Below, piece after piece: positions 51,068 through 60,340 of a stretch of 64,000 bases of DNA. Source of the stretch: Gemmatimonadota bacterium (GTDB lineage Bacteria > Gemmatimonadota > Gemmatimonadetes > Gemmatimonadales > Gemmatimonadaceae). Every line of letters starts with the position of its first letter. The stretch's first letter is position 1. The notes below the pieces were generated by a model, which made no database searches, was not told the origin of the DNA, and saw only the letters and a list, made by a program, of their open reading frames with translations. The translations under genes were made by a program, and so were the position numbers. The stretch covers positions 806,001 to 870,000 of the forward strand of contig JAIUOB010000001.1 of assembly GCA_020161135.1 (NCBI GenBank). Direction: 5' to 3'.

Positions 51068-51997
51068 ATGCTACGCACGTCCCTGCTCTATCTCTCGCGC
51101 CAGCAGCGCATCTTCAGCCTCATCCGCAACGTCGGCTTCGCGCGCAAGATGGCATCGCGCTTCGTCGCCGGTGAGACCATTGCGACTGCCTGTGACGCCG
51201 TCGCGCAGCTCAACGCGAAGGGCATCTCCGCCTCGCTCGACCTGCTCGGCGAGAGCGTGCACACCGAGGCCGAAGCGCGCGCCACGGGGCGCCAGTACCT
51301 CGAGCTGCTCGATCGCATTGCCGAGCGGAAGCTCGATGCGAACGTGTCGGTGAAGCTGACGGCGCTCGGGCAGGACGTCTCCGACGCGCTCGGCATCGAG
51401 GTGGTGCGCGAGGTCATCGCGCGGGCCAAGCAGTACGGCAGCTTCGTGCGCCTCGACATGGAGTCGAGCGCCTACACCGACCGCACCCTCGACACCTTCG
51501 AGCAGCACCTCTACCCGGGGTTCGAGGACAACGTCGGCATCGTACTGCAGAGCGCGCTGCGCCGCACCCTCGATGACGTCGAGCGCGCCAACCGCCTGCG
51601 CTGTCGTGTGCGCATCTGCAAGGGCGCGTACCTCGAGCCGCCGGCCGTCGCATTTCCCGACAAGGGCGACGTCGATCGCAACTACATCGCGGCGATGCAC
51701 CGCCTCATGGAGCACGGGCGCTATCCCGGCATCGCCACGCACGACGAGCAGATCATCGCCGAAGCCAAGCGCTTCGCGAAGGCGCAGGGGATCGCGCCCG
51801 ATCGCTTCGAGTTCCAGATGCTCTACGGCGTGCGTCGTGACCTGCAGGAACAGATCGTGAAGGAGGGCTACCGCATGCGCGTCTATGTGCCCTTCGGCAG
51901 CCAGTGGTACCCCTACCTCATGCGTCGCCTGGCCGAGCGTCCCGCGAACATCGCGTTCATGGCCGGCAACATCATGAAGGAGAGCTTCCGACGCTGA
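51068..51997 (+). CDS. Proline dehydrogenase
   Basis: A 309-residue proline dehydrogenase (FAD-binding TIM barrel, monofunctional). Motifs: VSVKLTALGQDV, FVRLDMESSAYTDRTLDTF, VGIVLQSALRRTLDD, CRVRICKGAYLEPPAVAFP, GRYPGIATHDEQII, FEFQMLYGVRRDLQEQIV and VYVPFGSQWYPYLMRRLAERPAN. These are the flavin and substrate sites of PutA/ProDH; FEFQMLYGV is diagnostic. It oxidises L-proline to pyrroline-5-carboxylate. Start ATG 51068. No P5C dehydrogenase is adjacent. Confidence 0.93.
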   Translation: MLRTSLLYLSRQQRIFSLIRNVGFARKMASRFVAGETIATACDAVAQLNAKGISASLDLLGESVHTEAEARATGRQYLELLDRIAERKLDANVSVKLTALGQDVSDALGIEVVREVIARAKQYGSFVRLDMESSAYTDRTLDTFEQHLYPGFEDNVGIVLQSALRRTLDDVERANRLRCRVRICKGAYLEPPAVAFPDKGDVDRNYIAAMHRLMEHGRYPGIATHDEQIIAEAKRFAKAQGIAPDRFEFQMLYGVRRDLQEQIVKEGYRMRVYVPFGSQWYPYLMRRLAERPANIAFMAGNIMKESFRR

Positions 51998-52100
51998 GGC
52001 ACGCCTGAGCCACCACCACGGCGGGGACGATCACCCGCACCACGGCCAGCATCTCCCGCCCGATCACGACGCGGGCGATGAGCGCACCCTGGGTGGCTAC

Positions 52101-52382
52101 ATGGCAGTCCACAAGCGTCCTGCGGCGTTCGAGGGCGTCGATGGCGCGTCGTATTCGGTGGACATCCTCACCGACACCACCGGCGATCGCACCGCACCGT
52201 GGGGGGCCTATCTGCTCTTCGTGCGCTGGGGCGCCGGTGAGCCCGAAGTGCAGGGGCATCTCGAAACCGGCTTCCTCACCACCGGCGGCAGTGAGCTCGT
52301 CGTGCGTCACGCGCTGGGCGCCATCCCGCTCCTTACCGTGAAGGCGACGCTCGACGGCCTCATTCGCGGGACGCGTCCATGA
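52101..52382 (+). CDS. Small conserved-looking protein upstream of rsgA
   Basis: A 93-residue frame (MAVHKRPAAFEGVDGASYSVDILTD...WGAYLLFVRWGAGEPEVQGHLETGFL) that I cannot name. It ends in an ATGA overlap with rsgA, so it should be co-translated. The frame is open upstream to a CTG at 52005, adding 32 residues that include HHHGGDDHPHHGQH; a start there is uncommon, yet the His-rich stretch is striking. No function can be proposed. Confidence 0.65.
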   Translation: MAVHKRPAAFEGVDGASYSVDILTDTTGDRTAPWGAYLLFVRWGAGEPEVQGHLETGFLTTGGSELVVRHALGAIPLLTVKATLDGLIRGTRP

Positions 52383-53338
52383 GCGGCGTGGCCACCCCCG
52401 TGTCGTTGCCCATGCCCGACGGCGAGATCGTCGTGGACGGGGTGGTGCTGCAGGGCACCGGAGGGCAGTGGGAGGTGCTCACCGACTCCGGCGCACGCGT
52501 CATCGCATCCATGCGGGGGCGCCTCAAGCAGGAGATCGACGGCGTGCGGAAGCTCGCGGTCGGCGATCGCGTCACCATGACCGTGGACGCGAACGAGACG
52601 GTGGGATGCACCATCACGCACATCCACGAGCGGCACGGCAAGCTCGCGCGACGTGCACCCGGTGGGGCACGAGGCGAGCGCATCGTGGTCACAAACCTCG
52701 ATCAGGTGCTGGTGGTGTTCGCCGCCGCGCGCCCCGACCCGCACCCGCGCATGCTCGACCGCTTTCTCGTCATCGCGGAGGCGAACGATCTCGCGGCGCG
52801 CATCGTCGTGAACAAGTGCGACCTGCTCGACCGGGCGCACGTCCGCGCGCTGTTCGCCGATCACGTCCGCGCGGGCTACCCCGTGCACTACACCAGCGTG
52901 ACGACGGGCGAAGGACTCGCCGAGCTGCAGCGCGAGGTGCAGGGGCGCAGCAGCGCCCTCACCGGGCCGTCCGGCGTGGGCAAGTCGTCGCTCATGAACG
53001 CGCTCTTCCCGTCGCTCACCCTGCGCACGGCCGCCATCAGCGACAGCGTGAACAAGGGGCGCCACACCACGGTGGGCGCGGTGCTGCATCCGTTGCCGGG
53101 TGGTGGTTTCGTCGCCGACACACCGGGGCTGCGCGAGGTCGGGCTCTGGGGCATCGACGCCGGCGATGTGGCGCACTGCTTCCCCGAGTTCCGCCCGCTG
53201 CTGGGGCAGTGCCGGTTCGGTGACTGCACGCACTCCGTCGAGCCGGGGTGCGCACTGCGCGACGCGGTGGATGCAGGCACCGTGTCCCGGGCGCGCTTCG
53301 AGAGTTATGTGAAGTTGCGCGAGGAACTCGAGGCGTAG
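52379..53338 (+). CDS. rsgA: Small ribosomal subunit maturation GTPase RsgA
   Basis: A 319-residue circularly permuted GTPase. The OB domain is first (GQWEVLTDSGARVIASMRGRLKQ); G-motifs appear in the permuted order: NKCDLLDR (G4), then GPSGVGKSSLMNALF (G1), then GRHTTVGA (G2) and DTPGLREVG (G3). The zinc domain follows, CFPEFRPLLGQCRFGDCTHSVEPGCAL. It is a late 30S-assembly GTPase. Overlap of 4 nt with the upstream small gene. Normal length. Confidence 0.95.
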   Translation: MSGVATPVSLPMPDGEIVVDGVVLQGTGGQWEVLTDSGARVIASMRGRLKQEIDGVRKLAVGDRVTMTVDANETVGCTITHIHERHGKLARRAPGGARGERIVVTNLDQVLVVFAAARPDPHPRMLDRFLVIAEANDLAARIVVNKCDLLDRAHVRALFADHVRAGYPVHYTSVTTGEGLAELQREVQGRSSALTGPSGVGKSSLMNALFPSLTLRTAAISDSVNKGRHTTVGAVLHPLPGGGFVADTPGLREVGLWGIDAGDVAHCFPEFRPLLGQCRFGDCTHSVEPGCALRDAVDAGTVSRARFESYVKLREELEA

Positions 53339-53365
53339 CGTGCGTCCGTCGCCTCGGCGCGCCCG

Positions 53366-54250
53366 CTAGCTGCGCGGCACGCCGATCAGCGCAAGCGGCA
53401 CGCGACGCAGCCCGTCCCACCGCTCCACGATGCGGCCGGTTCGCAGCAGCAGTTGTGCCGACAGGCCCCCGTCGAGCATCAGCGCATCGCGCGCGCCCAG
53501 TTGGCGAAGCCCTTCCGCCGTCTCCGCCGTCGTCGGCCCGATGGGCATCCGCTCGCCGATCGCGCCCACGGCCGCGTAGCGCGACAGCACCAGCAGGATG
53601 CGACCATCGGCGCGCGTGCCGATCGCGAGGCGGATGTCGCGGTGCGACGCATCCACCGGTGCCGCGCCGCACAGCGCCGCGGTGGCGCGCCCACCGGCGA
53701 GCACATGCGGATACGACTGCAGCACCTCACGCCATCCGCCGCGCGCGCGTGCCGCCGCGAGGGCCTGCGCACCCAGCACCACCGGCACGCCGGCGCTGTC
53801 GATGGCGAAGGCACCGGCGTAGGGCCCCGACGCCGGCGCCTGCCACTCGCGGCCGCGATGCACCACCCAACCCCACGGCCCCGCGTCGGTGAACTGGCCG
53901 GCGTTGAACGCCACCACCGCGCTGTCCGGCGCGAGCTCCACCGACCATGGCGCGAGCGCATTGCCCTCGCGCGCGATCTCGAGGGACAGCGCCACGCGCG
54001 CGGGGTCGATCTCCACCACGACGAACGTCACGCGCACGCCGCGATCACCCAGGGCCACCGGCCAGCGTGTCCAGCGCACGCCCGGCGCACCTGCCTGCCA
54101 CGCGAGCGCAGGGCGCGCCGCGACAGCCGCCGTGCTGTCGCCGCACCGCATGGCCCCGATGCGCGAAGGCGGCGATGCGGGCTGCGCGCCCGGCACCGCC
54201 GCCCCAAGGGTGAGGAGCAGCGCGCTCCCCACCAGGATGCGGGACCTCAC
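53366..54250 (-). CDS. Exported phosphodiester glycosidase (NAGPA)-family protein
   Basis: About 294 residues from a GTG near 54250, which overlaps the preceding stop; an earlier frame extends 7 codons. A signal peptide (SRILVGSALLLTLGAAVPGAQ) is likely. The body is the NAGPA domain: RVTFVVVEIDPARVALSLEI, VVAFNAGQFTDAGPWGWVVHRG, GAFAIDSAGVPVVL and AEGLRQLGARDALMLDGGLSAQLLLR. In animals this fold uncovers N-acetylglucosamine phosphodiester; bacterial members are uncharacterised. Probably coupled to the gene behind it. Confidence 0.85.
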   Translation of the reverse strand: MRSRILVGSALLLTLGAAVPGAQPASPPSRIGAMRCGDSTAAVAARPALAWQAGAPGVRWTRWPVALGDRGVRVTFVVVEIDPARVALSLEIAREGNALAPWSVELAPDSAVVAFNAGQFTDAGPWGWVVHRGREWQAPASGPYAGAFAIDSAGVPVVLGAQALAAARARGGWREVLQSYPHVLAGGRATAALCGAAPVDASHRDIRLAIGTRADGRILLVLSRYAAVGAIGERMPIGPTTAETAEGLRQLGARDALMLDGGLSAQLLLRTGRIVERWDGLRRVPLALIGVPRS

Positions 54251-55188
54251 CACTCCTTGAGGTCGCCCCACGTCACCCAGGTCATCGCGCCGTCCCGGAA
54301 GAGCGGCGCCATCGCCGACAGTTCCTTCGCATGCGCCGACAGCGCGGCGTGCTCCGACTCCGAGAACTTCCCTTCATTCGGCTTCGCGAAGCCCGCCTGG
54401 ATGAGCGCCCACAGCGCCACCCGTTCACGGATGCGGCCGAACTGCCACGTCGCCATGCCGCTGCGGTGTGCCGCGTCCACCGCCCACTGCCCACCCTCCG
54501 CATTGGCCGCCTGCATCGCGACGCGATAGTCGATGACCGCCGTGGGCGTGAACAGCGTGGGCCCGCAGTTCGCGTTCAGCATGAGCGCCTGCCCCTGCAT
54601 GCTGAGCGCCGTCGCACTGTCCTGCAGCAGCAGGACCTCCCGCTGCCGCGACTTGTCCTGGATGATGGCGGCGTAGCGCTGCATGTAGGCCGTGGCCTTC
54701 ACGTTGAGCTCCGCCATCTTCTCGATGCCCTCGGCGGACGGCGGCGTCATGGTCGCCTGCATGCGCTCGGCCGCCTTCCGGAGGCACTCCTCGTACGCCG
54801 TCTTCTTCGGCGTGAACTCCGCTTCGAGCGCCTTGCCGCGTGCGATCTGCTGTGCCTGGGCCAGGCGCGTGTTGAGCGCCGCGATGATGGACTCGAGCCG
54901 CGGCGTGGTGATCTCGACCGAGCCGTCGCCGCCCGCCTTCGTCGCCGTGGCACCCGCCGGGTCGACCTTCTTGCCGACCGCGTCCTTCGCCGCCTGCTCG
55001 GCCGCCTTCTTGAGGCGGCCGAGCTGGGCCTCCGCGTGTGACAGCGGGACGGCGCAGGCCAGCGCCAGCGTGAGCGCCGACGTGAGCGCCGACGAGAGGC
55101 GTCGCGAGCGCGCGTGCGCGACGGGCACGAGGGCGAACGGCGCGCGGGACGACACACGGTGTGCCGTCGACATGCGGGGAGCGGACAT
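54247..55188 (-). CDS. Secreted alpha-helical protein of unknown function
   Basis: A 313-residue protein from the ATG at 55188 with a strong GGAGG 5 bp upstream, which decides the start. A signal peptide lies at about 30-55 (SSALTSALTLALACAVPLSHAEAQ). The mature part is helical (LKKAAEQAAKDAVGKK..., LESIIAALNTRLAQAQQIARGKAL, AYEECLRKAAERMQATM) with few features; I find no family. It ends on the NAGPA-like gene as GTGA overlap, so it may form an exported pair. Confidence 0.7.
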   Translation of the reverse strand: MSAPRMSTAHRVSSRAPFALVPVAHARSRRLSSALTSALTLALACAVPLSHAEAQLGRLKKAAEQAAKDAVGKKVDPAGATATKAGGDGSVEITTPRLESIIAALNTRLAQAQQIARGKALEAEFTPKKTAYEECLRKAAERMQATMTPPSAEGIEKMAELNVKATAYMQRYAAIIQDKSRQREVLLLQDSATALSMQGQALMLNANCGPTLFTPTAVIDYRVAMQAANAEGGQWAVDAAHRSGMATWQFGRIRERVALWALIQAGFAKPNEGKFSESEHAALSAHAKELSAMAPLFRDGAMTWVTWGDLKEW

Positions 55189-55271
55189 GGATCCTCCGAG
55201 GGTGACGACGGAATATGCGCCCCCCCGGACGCGACCCTCAACGGGTCGGATGACCCGGGTGGACCGTGCCG

Positions 55272-55937
55272 TTACGGCGAGAGGCGTCGCCGCACCCACG
55301 CGCCGGCCTCGCGCGAGTACTGGATGCGGTCGTGCAGCCGGCTCGGACGACCCTGCCAGAACTCGATTTCCTCGGGCACGATGCGATAGCCGCCCCAATG
55401 GTCCGGCAGCGGAATCGGGTCATCGCCAAAGCGCGCCAGGGTTGCGGCCAGTGCCGCGTCGAGGTCGTCACGCGAGGCCAGCTCGGCGCTCTGCGTCGAC
55501 GTCCAGGCGCCGGCCTGGCTGCCGCGCGGGCGCGACGCGAAATACTCGGCCGACTCGGTGCGGCTCACGCGCTGCACGGCACCGACGATGCGAACCTGAC
55601 GCTCGAGCGTGGCCCAGTGAAAGCACAGCGCCGCCGCCGGGTTGTCGGACAGCTCGCGTCCCTTGCGGCTGCGATAGTCGCTGAAGAAGACGAAGCCGCG
55701 CGCATCGACACCCTTGAGCAGCACGATGCGCGCCGACGGATACGCGTCGGGGGTCGCCGTGGCGAGGCACATCGCCGTCGGCTCCGACTCCTCGGCCGCG
55801 ATGGCGTCGTGCATCCAGCGCGTGAACTGGACGATGGGGTCGGCATCGACGTCCTGCTCCGACAGCGCCGCGCGCCGGTAGTCGGTGCGCAGCGCGGCAA
55901 TGTCGGCTCGCACGGTATCGTCGGGACGTGCGCTCAC
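55272..55937 (-). CDS. pdxH: Pyridoxamine 5'-phosphate oxidase
   Basis: A 221-residue Pdx[40 protein letters not shown] is the FMN-binding split-barrel motif; [12 protein letters not shown] and the C-terminal [33 protein letters not shown] are also characteristic. It oxidises pyridoxamine- and pyridoxine-phosphate to PLP. Its GTG overlaps the bioB stop as GTGA, so it belongs to the biotin operon. PLP is the cofactor of the BioF and BioA made upstream, which gives a reason for the linkage. Confidence 0.93.
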   Translation of the reverse strand: MSARPDDTVRADIAALRTDYRRAALSEQDVDADPIVQFTRWMHDAIAAEESEPTAMCLATATPDAYPSARIVLLKGVDARGFVFFSDYRSRKGRELSDNPAAALCFHWATLERQVRIVGAVQRVSRTESAEYFASRPRGSQAGAWTSTQSAELASRDDLDAALAATLARFGDDPIPLPDHWGGYRIVPEEIEFWQGRPSRLHDRIQYSREAGAWVRRRLSP

Positions 55938-56995
55938 ACTTCCACCAGCGGCAGCGGGGCCCGAGGATACGCCTCAGGGACGCCCTCGAACGGGTCACCC
56001 GTGTAAGTGCTGCCGTCCGGCGCTTCGAGCACGAACCCGGCGTCTTCGATCATCCGCAGGTCCTCGCGCGCCGTCTGCCCCTGCGTGGTGAGGTAGTCGC
56101 CCACGAAGATCGAGTTGGCCGGATAGAGCCCCATGACCTGCATGCTGCGCAAATGCACCTCGCGTCCGCCGCTGATGCGGATCTCCTGCGTGGGGAGCAG
56201 GAAGCGATAGAGGCACAGGATGCGCAGGCACTGCCGCGGGTCGAGCGCGCGCACGCCGGCGAACGACGTGCCCGGCACGGGGATGAGGAAGTTGACCGGC
56301 ACGCTCTTCACGTCGAGCTCGCGCAGCGAGAGCGCGAGGTCGATCACGTCGTCGTCGCTCTCGCCCATGCCCAGGATGCCGCCGCTGCATGTCTTGAGCC
56401 CGGCGGCCTTCACCGCCTCCACCGTGCGCACGCGATCGTCGAAGCTGTGCGTCGTGACCACCTCGGGCGTGTAGTTGGCCGAGGTGTTGAGGTTGTGGTT
56501 GACCGTCTCGACGCCGGCGTCGCGCAGCCGCACCGCCTGCTCCTCGGTGAGGAGGCCGAGGCAGGCGCAGACGCGCAGGTCGTGCTTCGCGCGCACGGCG
56601 CGCACGGCATCGAGCACCTTGCCGAAGACCGTCTCACCCGGCGTGCGCCCCGAGATGACCATGCACAGGGTGCCGGCCTTGAGCTGCGCGGCGCGGTCGG
56701 CCGCCTCGAGGATGCGCTCCTGCGCCAGCATCGGGTACTTCTCGATCTCCGCGACCGACAGCTTCGACTGCGAGCAGTAGTGGCAGTCCTCGGGGCACAA
56801 CCCGCTCTGCGCGTTGAGCAGGAAATGCAGGCGCACGCGGTTGCCCCACGTGGCGCGACGCACGCGATAGGCGGCCGCAAGCTGGTCGAGCAGGACATCG
56901 TCGGGCGCCGACAGCACCCCGCGGGCCTGTTCGCGCGTGAGGAGGTCGCCGGCGAGGGCCGTATCGGCCAGGGACTGCCAGTGGGCAGCGTGCAT
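55934..56995 (-). CDS. bioB: Biotin synthase
   Basis: A 353-residue radical-SAM enzyme. The cluster motif CPEDCHYC (C67, C71, C74) is followed by SQSKL, the YNHNLNTS and GGILGMGES motifs, and [10 protein letters not shown]...[29 protein letters not shown], with the residues that hold the second [2Fe-2S] cluster. It inserts sulfur in dethiobiotin. The ATG at 56995 is preferred over a TTG at 57019. Coupled to pdxH by a 4-nt overlap. Part of the biotin operon. Confidence 0.95.
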   Translation of the reverse strand: MHAAHWQSLADTALAGDLLTREQARGVLSAPDDVLLDQLAAAYRVRRATWGNRVRLHFLLNAQSGLCPEDCHYCSQSKLSVAEIEKYPMLAQERILEAADRAAQLKAGTLCMVISGRTPGETVFGKVLDAVRAVRAKHDLRVCACLGLLTEEQAVRLRDAGVETVNHNLNTSANYTPEVVTTHSFDDRVRTVEAVKAAGLKTCSGGILGMGESDDDVIDLALSLRELDVKSVPVNFLIPVPGTSFAGVRALDPRQCLRILCLYRFLLPTQEIRISGGREVHLRSMQVMGLYPANSIFVGDYLTTQGQTAREDLRMIEDAGFVLEAPDGSTYTGDPFEGVPEAYPRAPLPLVEV

Positions 56996-57058
56996 GGAGC
57001 GGGGACTGAAGGCGGGCAAGGCGTGACTGACGCCTGCAAGATGCCCGGGCGACCGCCC

Positions 57059-57802
57059 CTAGATCAACGGCGGCAGCAGCGACGTGAGCCCCGCGCCCTC
57101 AGCGGCCACCGCGAGCGCCTCGAGGTCGTCGCAGCGGTCGACCCACGGGAATCGCAACACGGCCTGCCCCGGGAGCAGCTGGCGCAGCGCATCGTAGTTG
57201 GTCGCCTCCGCCACCGAGGCATCGCGGGCCGAGAGGGCCGTGAGCACGATGGCCCGGATGGACACGCCGGCGGCCGCCGCGGCACGCGCGGTGAGCAGCA
57301 CATGATTGAGCACACCCAGCCGGTTGCCCGCCACGAGCAGCAGTTCGCACTCCCAGCGGGCGAAGAGGTCGAGGTACGACAGCGCCGGCGTGATGGGTAC
57401 CAGCAGTCCGCCTGCGCCCTCGACCAGCAGCAGGTCGCGCGCGTCCTCCAGCCGCGACCGTGCCGCGTCGAGCGTGGCGGGCGACACCGAGACCCCCGCG
57501 CGTTGCGCGGCGACCATGGGCGCCAGCGGCTCGCGCAAAGCGTAGGGGCGCACGTCCTCGAGGGCGTCCACGTCGCCGCAGGCCCGCCGCAGCCGCTCGG
57601 CGTCCGACGCGAGCCCTGCCGCGGTGACCGGCCGTTCGTCGATGCCGCTCTCGACCGGCTTCATGGCGCCGACGCGATAGCCGTGGCGACGCGCGAGCGC
57701 CGCGAGCGCACACGTCACGACCGTCTTGCCGATGCCGGTATCCGTGCCCGTCACGCCAAGCCGCAGGCGCAGCGTCGGCGGCGTCGCGGGGGCGTCAGTC
57801 AT
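57059..57802 (-). CDS. bioD: Dethiobiotin synthetase
   Basis: A 247-residue BioD. P-loop GVTGTDTGIGKTVVTCALAA, KPVESGIDE, then LLLVEGAGGLLVPI and LLVAGNRLGVLNHVLLT. These are the ATP and DAPA sites. It forms the ureido ring of dethiobiotin. The start overlaps bioA by 8 bp. About 60 bp separate it from bioB, which follows on the same strand. Cytoplasmic. Confidence 0.95.
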   Translation of the reverse strand: MTDAPATPPTLRLRLGVTGTDTGIGKTVVTCALAALARRHGYRVGAMKPVESGIDERPVTAAGLASDAERLRRACGDVDALEDVRPYALREPLAPMVAAQRAGVSVSPATLDAARSRLEDARDLLLVEGAGGLLVPITPALSYLDLFARWECELLLVAGNRLGVLNHVLLTARAAAAAGVSIRAIVLTALSARDASVAEATNYDALRQLLPGQAVLRFPWVDRCDDLEALAVAAEGAGLTSLLPPLI

Positions 57803-59105
57803 CGATCGGGCCGCCCGTGGTGAGCGGGGTGGCCCGGGCGCCCTCCAGGAAGCGCTGCAGCACGTCGTACACCTGCGCAATCTCCTCGTCGGTCGTGCAG
57901 TAGGGGGGAAGACAATAAGCGACCGGACCGAGCGGACGAATCAGCACCCCTTCCTGCAGCGCGTACGCCGCCAGCTCGCGGCCGACGTCGCTCAGGTACC
58001 CCGCCGGCGCCGCCAGTTCCACCGCGCCCATGGTGCCGATCTGCCGCACCGCGCGCACACCGGGCACGCCGCGCAGCGCGTCGAGCTGGCGCGCCTGCGC
58101 CACTTCGAGACGAATGCGATCGTCCTCGCTCTGCTCGTCGAACAGGTCGAGCGACGCCAGCGCGGCGGCGCAGGCGATCGGGTTGGCCGTGTACGAGTGT
58201 CCGTGAAAGAACGTCTTCGTGCGGTCACCGCTGCGAAACGCATCGAAGATGGCCTCGGTGGCGGCGGTGGCGCCCAGCGGCAGCACGCCCCCGGTGAGCC
58301 CCTTCGACATGCACAGCAGGTCCGGGCGCACCTCGGCCCGCTCGCAGGCGAACAGCGGCCCGGTGCGTCCGAATCCGGTCATCACCTCGTCGGCGATGAG
58401 GTGCACGCCTGCGGCGGCGGTGCGCGCGCGGATCCCGCGCAGCACACTCTCGTCCCAGGTGCGCATGCCCCCCGCGCCCAGCACCAGCGGCTCGACGATG
58501 ACCGCGGCGAGTTCTGCGCCGCGGGCGTCGATCAGCGCATCGAGGGCCGCCAGCGTGTCACCCTCGCTGGGATCGGGCAGCCGCGCGACCTCGAAGAGCA
58601 GCGGCTCGTACATGTGCGTGAACACGCCGCGCGCGCCCGCCGCCATCGCGCCGAACGTGTCGCCGTGGTACGCGTGCTCGAGCGCCGCGACCAGGCGCCG
58701 TGGGGTGCCGCGGTTGGCGAAGCTCTGCAACGACAGCTTGAGCGCGACCTCGACGGCCGTCGACCCGTTGTCGCTGTAGAAGATGCGCGAGAGCCCGCGC
58801 GGCAGGTGCCCCACCAGCGCCGCGGCCAACTGTGCGGCCGGCTCGTGGGTGAAGCCGGCGAAGATCACCTGGTCGAGCTGCGCGGCCTGCGTGGCGATCG
58901 CCTCGGTGATCTCAGGGCGGCAGTGCCCGTGCGTCGTCACCCACCACGAACTGATCGCGTCGAGGATGGGCCGTCCGTCGACGGCGTACAGCCAACTGCC
59001 CGAGGCGCGTACCACGGGCACCGGCAACGGCGCGTCGTGATGCTGCGTGTAGGGATGCCACACATGCGCGGCGTCGTGCAGCAGCACCCGCTCGGCGGCC
59101 GTCAT
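57795..59105 (-). CDS. bioA: Adenosylmethionine-8-amino-7-oxononanoate aminotransferase
   Basis: A 436-residue class III aminotransferase. HVWHPYTQHHDAP, SWWVTTHGH, FAGFTHEPAAQLAAAL, SDNGSTAVEVALKLS and LIADEVMTGFGRTG (Asp for PLP) followed by MSKGLTGGVLPLG with the PLP lysine. The second step of the pathway: KAPA to DAPA with SAM as amino donor. ATG 59105 is 4 bp after the bioF stop; a GTG at 59117 is an alternative. PLP enzyme. Confidence 0.95.
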   Translation of the reverse strand: MTAAERVLLHDAAHVWHPYTQHHDAPLPVPVVRASGSWLYAVDGRPILDAISSWWVTTHGHCRPEITEAIATQAAQLDQVIFAGFTHEPAAQLAAALVGHLPRGLSRIFYSDNGSTAVEVALKLSLQSFANRGTPRRLVAALEHAYHGDTFGAMAAGARGVFTHMYEPLLFEVARLPDPSEGDTLAALDALIDARGAELAAVIVEPLVLGAGGMRTWDESVLRGIRARTAAAGVHLIADEVMTGFGRTGPLFACERAEVRPDLLCMSKGLTGGVLPLGATAATEAIFDAFRSGDRTKTFFHGHSYTANPIACAAALASLDLFDEQSEDDRIRLEVAQARQLDALRGVPGVRAVRQIGTMGAVELAAPAGYLSDVGRELAAYALQEGVLIRPLGPVAYCLPPYCTTDEEIAQVYDVLQRFLEGARATPLTTGGPIDD

Positions 59106-59109
59106 GTCG

Positions 59110-60309
59110 TCAGGATGCACGGACCACCTCCAGCACATTGGCAGCGAGCGCGTCGACCAGCTCGATGGGATGCACGGCGGACAGCGAGATGCGCAGCCGG
59201 GACGTGCCCGGCGGCACGGTGGGCGGTCGCACCCCGCCCACGAGGAAGCCGCGGCGGCGCAGTTCACGCGTCGCGACCATCGTGGGCACCGCCTCGCCAA
59301 TGAGCACCGGCACGATGTGCGAATCCTCGGGTCCGTCGATGGCGAGGCCGCCAGCCGCGAGACGCCGACGCAGGCGTCGCGCGCGATCGCGCACGGCCTC
59401 GCGGCGCCACGGCTCCACGTCCGCGATGCGCAGCGCCTCGAGTGTCGCCGCCGCCATCGACGGCGGTGACCCGGTCGTGAAGATGAACGAGCGCGCCGTG
59501 CTCACCAGATACTCGACGAGCTCCCGCGAACCGCCGACGTACGCGCCCACGGTGCCCAGCGCCTTGCCGAGCGTGCCGACCACGACGTCCACCTGTCCCG
59601 ACACGCCGAAGTGCTCGAGCGTGCCGGCACCGGTGCTGCCCAGGACGCCCGTGCCGTGCGCGTCGTCCACGTAGGTCCACGCGCGATGGCGGCGCGCGAT
59701 GGGCACGAGGCGGTCGAGCGGGCAGAGATCGCCGTCCATCGAGAACACGCCCTCCACCACGATGAGCGCGCGGCGATACTGCGCTCGCTCGGCCGTCAGC
59801 ATGCGGTCGAGCGCGTCGAGGTCGTTGTGCGGGAACACCCGCACCGTGGCGTGCGCGAGCCGGCACCCGTCGATGAGCGACGCGTGGTTGAGCGCGTCGG
59901 AGTAGATGACGTCACCGCGCTGCGCGAGCGCCGGGATCGCGCCCACGTTCACCATGTATCCCGACGGGAACAGCAGCGTGAAGTCGCACCCCTTGAGGCG
60001 GGCGAGCGTGTGCTCGAGCGTCTCGTGGATGGGGTGGTTGCCCGAGATGAGACGCGCGGCTGCCGCACCGGTGCCCTCGGCCTGCAGCACCGCTTGCGCG
60101 GCGCGCGCGACCCGCGGCTCGGCCGCGAGCCCGAGGTAGTCGTTCGACGCGAAGTCGGCGACCCGCTCATGCCCGAGCAGCACCGTGCCCGCGCGCCGCG
60201 AGTGCACCTGCCGCAGGGCGCGCTTGAGGCCGGCCGCGTCGAGGGCGCGCAGCGACTCATCGAGCGCCGCATTCATCGTCGACGGCGGCAAGGCGAACGG
60301 GGACGTCAT
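59110..60309 (-). CDS. bioF: 8-amino-7-oxononanoate synthase
   Basis: A 399-residue PLP enzyme of the alpha-oxoamine synthase family. Motifs: DFASNDYLGLAAEPRV, GAAAARLISGNHPIHETLEHTLA, YVDDAHGTGVLG, VDVVVGTLGKALGTVGAYVGG (PLP lysine) and FIFTTGSPPSMAAATL. It condenses pimeloyl-ACP/CoA with alanine. The ATG at 60309 is preceded by MTSPFA; the longer frame is over the Sco1 gene and is not used. First biotin gene; it begins 31 bp after the sco1-like stop. Confidence 0.95.
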   Translation of the reverse strand: MTSPFALPPSTMNAALDESLRALDAAGLKRALRQVHSRRAGTVLLGHERVADFASNDYLGLAAEPRVARAAQAVLQAEGTGAAAARLISGNHPIHETLEHTLARLKGCDFTLLFPSGYMVNVGAIPALAQRGDVIYSDALNHASLIDGCRLAHATVRVFPHNDLDALDRMLTAERAQYRRALIVVEGVFSMDGDLCPLDRLVPIARRHRAWTYVDDAHGTGVLGSTGAGTLEHFGVSGQVDVVVGTLGKALGTVGAYVGGSRELVEYLVSTARSFIFTTGSPPSMAAATLEALRIADVEPWRREAVRDRARRLRRRLAAGGLAIDGPEDSHIVPVLIGEAVPTMVATRELRRRGFLVGGVRPPTVPPGTSRLRISLSAVHPIELVDALAANVLEVVRAS

Positions 60310-60340
60310 CGTGACGCCCCCGCGAAGGGAGCGCGGTACC

